A stretch of DNA of 8,588 nt from Flavobacteriaceae bacterium (GTDB lineage Bacteria > Bacteroidota > Bacteroidia > Flavobacteriales > Flavobacteriaceae), in contig CANKLK010000095.1 in assembly GCA_947482805.1 (NCBI GenBank), positions 1-8,588 of the forward strand, given 5' to 3'. The notes below the pieces were generated by a model. It was not told where the DNA came from, searched no databases, and saw nothing but the letters and a program-made list of their open reading frames with translations. This document shows positions 5,142 through 8,588 of this stretch, piece by piece; within the stretch, counting starts at the first letter, position 1, and each line of letters begins with the position of its first letter. The position numbers and the translations under genes are program-made.

Positions 5142-7040
5142 TTATTTCTTTTTGTTTTTCAATTGCTTTTGTGCTTCAGCTTGTTCCATCATTTCTCTCA
5201 TTTTCTTTTGGAACTTACTTTCCGTTTTTGGTTTGGCTTTGTTTTCCTGAATTTGAGCATGAATCTTTTCGCTATCGATGAAATATTTTTTGATAACCAA
5301 CATAATTCCAATGGTAATTAAATTGGAAATAAAGTTATACAAACTCAATCCAGAACCATAACTGTTAAAGAAAATTAACATCATTACTGGTGAAACATAT
5401 ATCATGATTTTCATGATTTTTGCCATATCCGGCATTCCGTCTTGTTGTGGTTGTGCCATTGCTTGATCGCCTGAAGTCATTTTCATATAAAAGAAAATTG
5501 CTATTGCTGCCAAGATTGGAAACAAACTCACGTGGTCTCCATAAAGAGGAATATGGATAGGTAATTTGAATATTTCGTCAAATGAAGATAAATCGTCTGC
5601 CCAAAGAAAGCCTTTTTGTCTTAATTCAAATGCCGATGGGAAAAACTGAAAAGACGCATACATGAATGGAATTTGTATCAATGCAGGAATACAACCAGCC
5701 ATTGGATTTACTCCAGCTTTATTGTAAAGTTTCATAGTTTCCTGTTGTTTTTTCATTGGATCTTTTTTAAATTTTTCTCCAATTTCCGTAATCTCAGGGC
5801 GCAATACTTTCATCTTCGCTTGCGATAAGAATGATTTAAACGTAATAGGTGACATTGCAATTTTAATCAGAATTGTGAAAATAATGATTGCAATTCCCAA
5901 TCCCATAAACGAACTTAAAAATCCAAATAACGGGATGAAAATAAATTTGTTTATCCAACCAAAAACTCCCCAACCTAATGGAACAATTTTTTCAAGATTT
6001 CTATCGTAATTTTTTAGGGTATTATAATCAGTCGGTCCATAATACCAATTCATTTTATAGTCTAACTCACCATTACTAAAAGCTAATGGTATTGTTGCTT
6101 TATATTGTTTGGTGAAAATGGTATCTTTCTTTTCATCTTTAACTAAGTCATTCGAATACAATTTTGCATTTTGGAATGGTGTTTTAGTTAATAGTATGCT
6201 CGTAAAAAAATGTTGCTTGTAGGCAATAAAAGTTGCCTTTTCAGGGTTTTCTTCTTTATCATTTCCTTGTGCAACGTAATCGATTTTTTCATCTTCATAC
6301 TCGAAATAAATTTCAGCGTAACGGTTTTCATAAGAAATACTTCTTTCATTGCGATACGATTTCAAATCCCATTGTAAATCTATTGACTTTGATGTATCTA
6401 AAATGGTATTTAGTCCACGAGTTTGTATATCAAAATCAACTAAATATTTGTTTGGCGCCAAAACATATTTGTATTCCAAATATTCATTCACACCGGCTTT
6501 CAACTTCATTGAAAGGATTTGGTTTTCCCCTATTTTGGTCAATGTTGGTTCAAAAAACAAGTCTTTTGTATTTAAAACCCTGTTTTCCTTAGTTTGCAAT
6601 TGAAGATTGAAACTTGCGTTATTATCTTTAATCAATTCAACTAATTGTCCCGAATTTTTCTTGAATTTTTCAAACTTTTTCAAAATGGCTTCAACAACAT
6701 AACCACCTTTATTGGCTATTTTTAATCTTACAAATTCATTCTCTAAAGTGGTAAAATTTTCTTTAGCAGAAGGCAAAGTTGAAGAATAGGCAAAACTTCC
6801 TAATGCTCCTTGCAATTGTTTTATTTTAGCAGAATCTGTAACTGTAGAATCTGAAGCAATAACTACTTCATTTTTTGGTGCAGTTTGTTTTGCTTTTTGA
6901 ATGCTGTCTTTGGTGATTCTTGCTTTTTCAAGTTGTTCATTTTGAGATGTTTTCTGGCCGTTGTACATCATCCAAATAATGATAATGAATATCAAACCAA
7001 AACCAATAATTGTATTAAAATCAAATTTCTTTTCTTCCAT
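5142..7040 (-). CDS. yidC: membrane protein insertase YidC
   Basis: The 632-residue protein is a full-length Gram-negative-type YidC/Oxa1 insertase, which inserts and folds inner-membrane proteins alone or with SecYEG. Order of parts: N-terminal anchor helix (about 10-27), a large periplasmic domain (about 60-350), then the conserved core with membrane helices near 365-396, 448-470, 503-519, 543-558 and 566-587. The core shows AGVNPMAGCIPALIQIPFM (442-460) and SGLSLYNFISNLIT (563-576). The basic residue of the hydrophilic groove, Arg in E. coli (in FIVRGIMYP), corresponds to Lys393 in ILIKIAMSP. The C-terminus is lysine-rich and helical, as expected for ribosome contact. The start at 7040 precedes the anchor helix. 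pyrG lies 39 bases upstream on the same strand with no clear promoter between, so the two are probably co-transcribed. Confidence 0.98.
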   Translation of the reverse strand: MEEKKFDFNTIIGFGLIFIIIIWMMYNGQKTSQNEQLEKARITKDSIQKAKQTAPKNEVVIASDSTVTDSAKIKQLQGALGSFAYSSTLPSAKENFTTLENEFVRLKIANKGGYVVEAILKKFEKFKKNSGQLVELIKDNNASFNLQLQTKENRVLNTKDLFFEPTLTKIGENQILSMKLKAGVNEYLEYKYVLAPNKYLVDFDIQTRGLNTILDTSKSIDLQWDLKSYRNERSISYENRYAEIYFEYEDEKIDYVAQGNDKEENPEKATFIAYKQHFFTSILLTKTPFQNAKLYSNDLVKDEKKDTIFTKQYKATIPLAFSNGELDYKMNWYYGPTDYNTLKNYDRNLEKIVPLGWGVFGWINKFIFIPLFGFLSSFMGLGIAIIIFTILIKIAMSPITFKSFLSQAKMKVLRPEITEIGEKFKKDPMKKQQETMKLYNKAGVNPMAGCIPALIQIPFMYASFQFFPSAFELRQKGFLWADDLSSFDEIFKLPIHIPLYGDHVSLFPILAAIAIFFYMKMTSGDQAMAQPQQDGMPDMAKIMKIMIYVSPVMMLIFFNSYGSGLSLYNFISNLITIGIMLVIKKYFIDSEKIHAQIQENKAKPKTESKFQKKMREMMEQAEAQKQLKNKKK

Positions 7041-7050
7041 AGTAATGACT

Positions 7051-7066
7051 TCCCGAAGTTACGGGA
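7051..7066 (-). other. small hairpin in the pyrG-yidC gap
   Basis: TCCCG (7051-7055) and CGGGA (7062-7066) form a 5-bp stem with a six-base loop in the 39-base spacer between pyrG and yidC. No T run follows in the direction of transcription, so it is not a normal terminator; it could be an RNA-stability or processing element, or chance. Confidence 0.3.
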
Positions 7067-7079
7067 TAATTTCGATATG

Positions 7080-8588
<1,509 letters not shown>

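Overview
The window reads as chromosomal DNA of a Flavobacterium-like member of the Bacteroidota. The evidence is its AT-rich sequence, protein sequences of flavobacterial type (MnmA with a long insertion before its GQRKGL motif, a YidC of about 630 residues), lipoproteins with acidic residues right after the lipidated cysteine, exact TAnnTTTG promoter boxes upstream of several starts, and A-rich leaders without a Shine-Dalgarno sequence. The genus is an inference; no rRNA or other marker is present.

Layout from left to right: mnmA (tRNA 2-thiouridylase, minus strand) and a secreted MORN/YwqK-type repeat protein upstream of it on the same strand. A divergent intergenic region follows, then two plus-strand lipoproteins with FAS1 (fasciclin) domains, one with a single domain and one with two. 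These are separated by 429 bases of non-coding DNA. The second FAS1 gene converges on proC (pyrroline-5-carboxylate reductase, minus). Next come yidC (membrane protein insertase, minus) and pyrG (CTP synthase, minus), whose 5' end lies beyond the right edge. mnmA, proC, yidC and pyrG are housekeeping genes. The FAS1 pair is the accessory part and probably sits on the cell surface.

The most interesting structure is in the gap between the two FAS1 genes. Directly after the terminator of the first FAS1 gene lies a decayed copy of the last ~25 codons of proC on the minus strand (2898-2975), with an internal stop and a small deletion. The intact proC occupies the same position after the second FAS1 gene. 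The simplest reading is an old tandem duplication of a unit [FAS1 gene - terminator - proC 3' end], followed by divergence of the paralogues. The promoter region of the second FAS1 gene also holds several copies of a TTTTGTTTAA-type box, a possible operator array absent from the upstream region of the first copy. A strong terminator-like hairpin lies 14 bases before the proC start codon.

No CRISPR array, insertion sequence, tRNA or rRNA gene was seen. Apart from the FAS1 duplication and its regulatory DNA the region looks like ordinary core genome.
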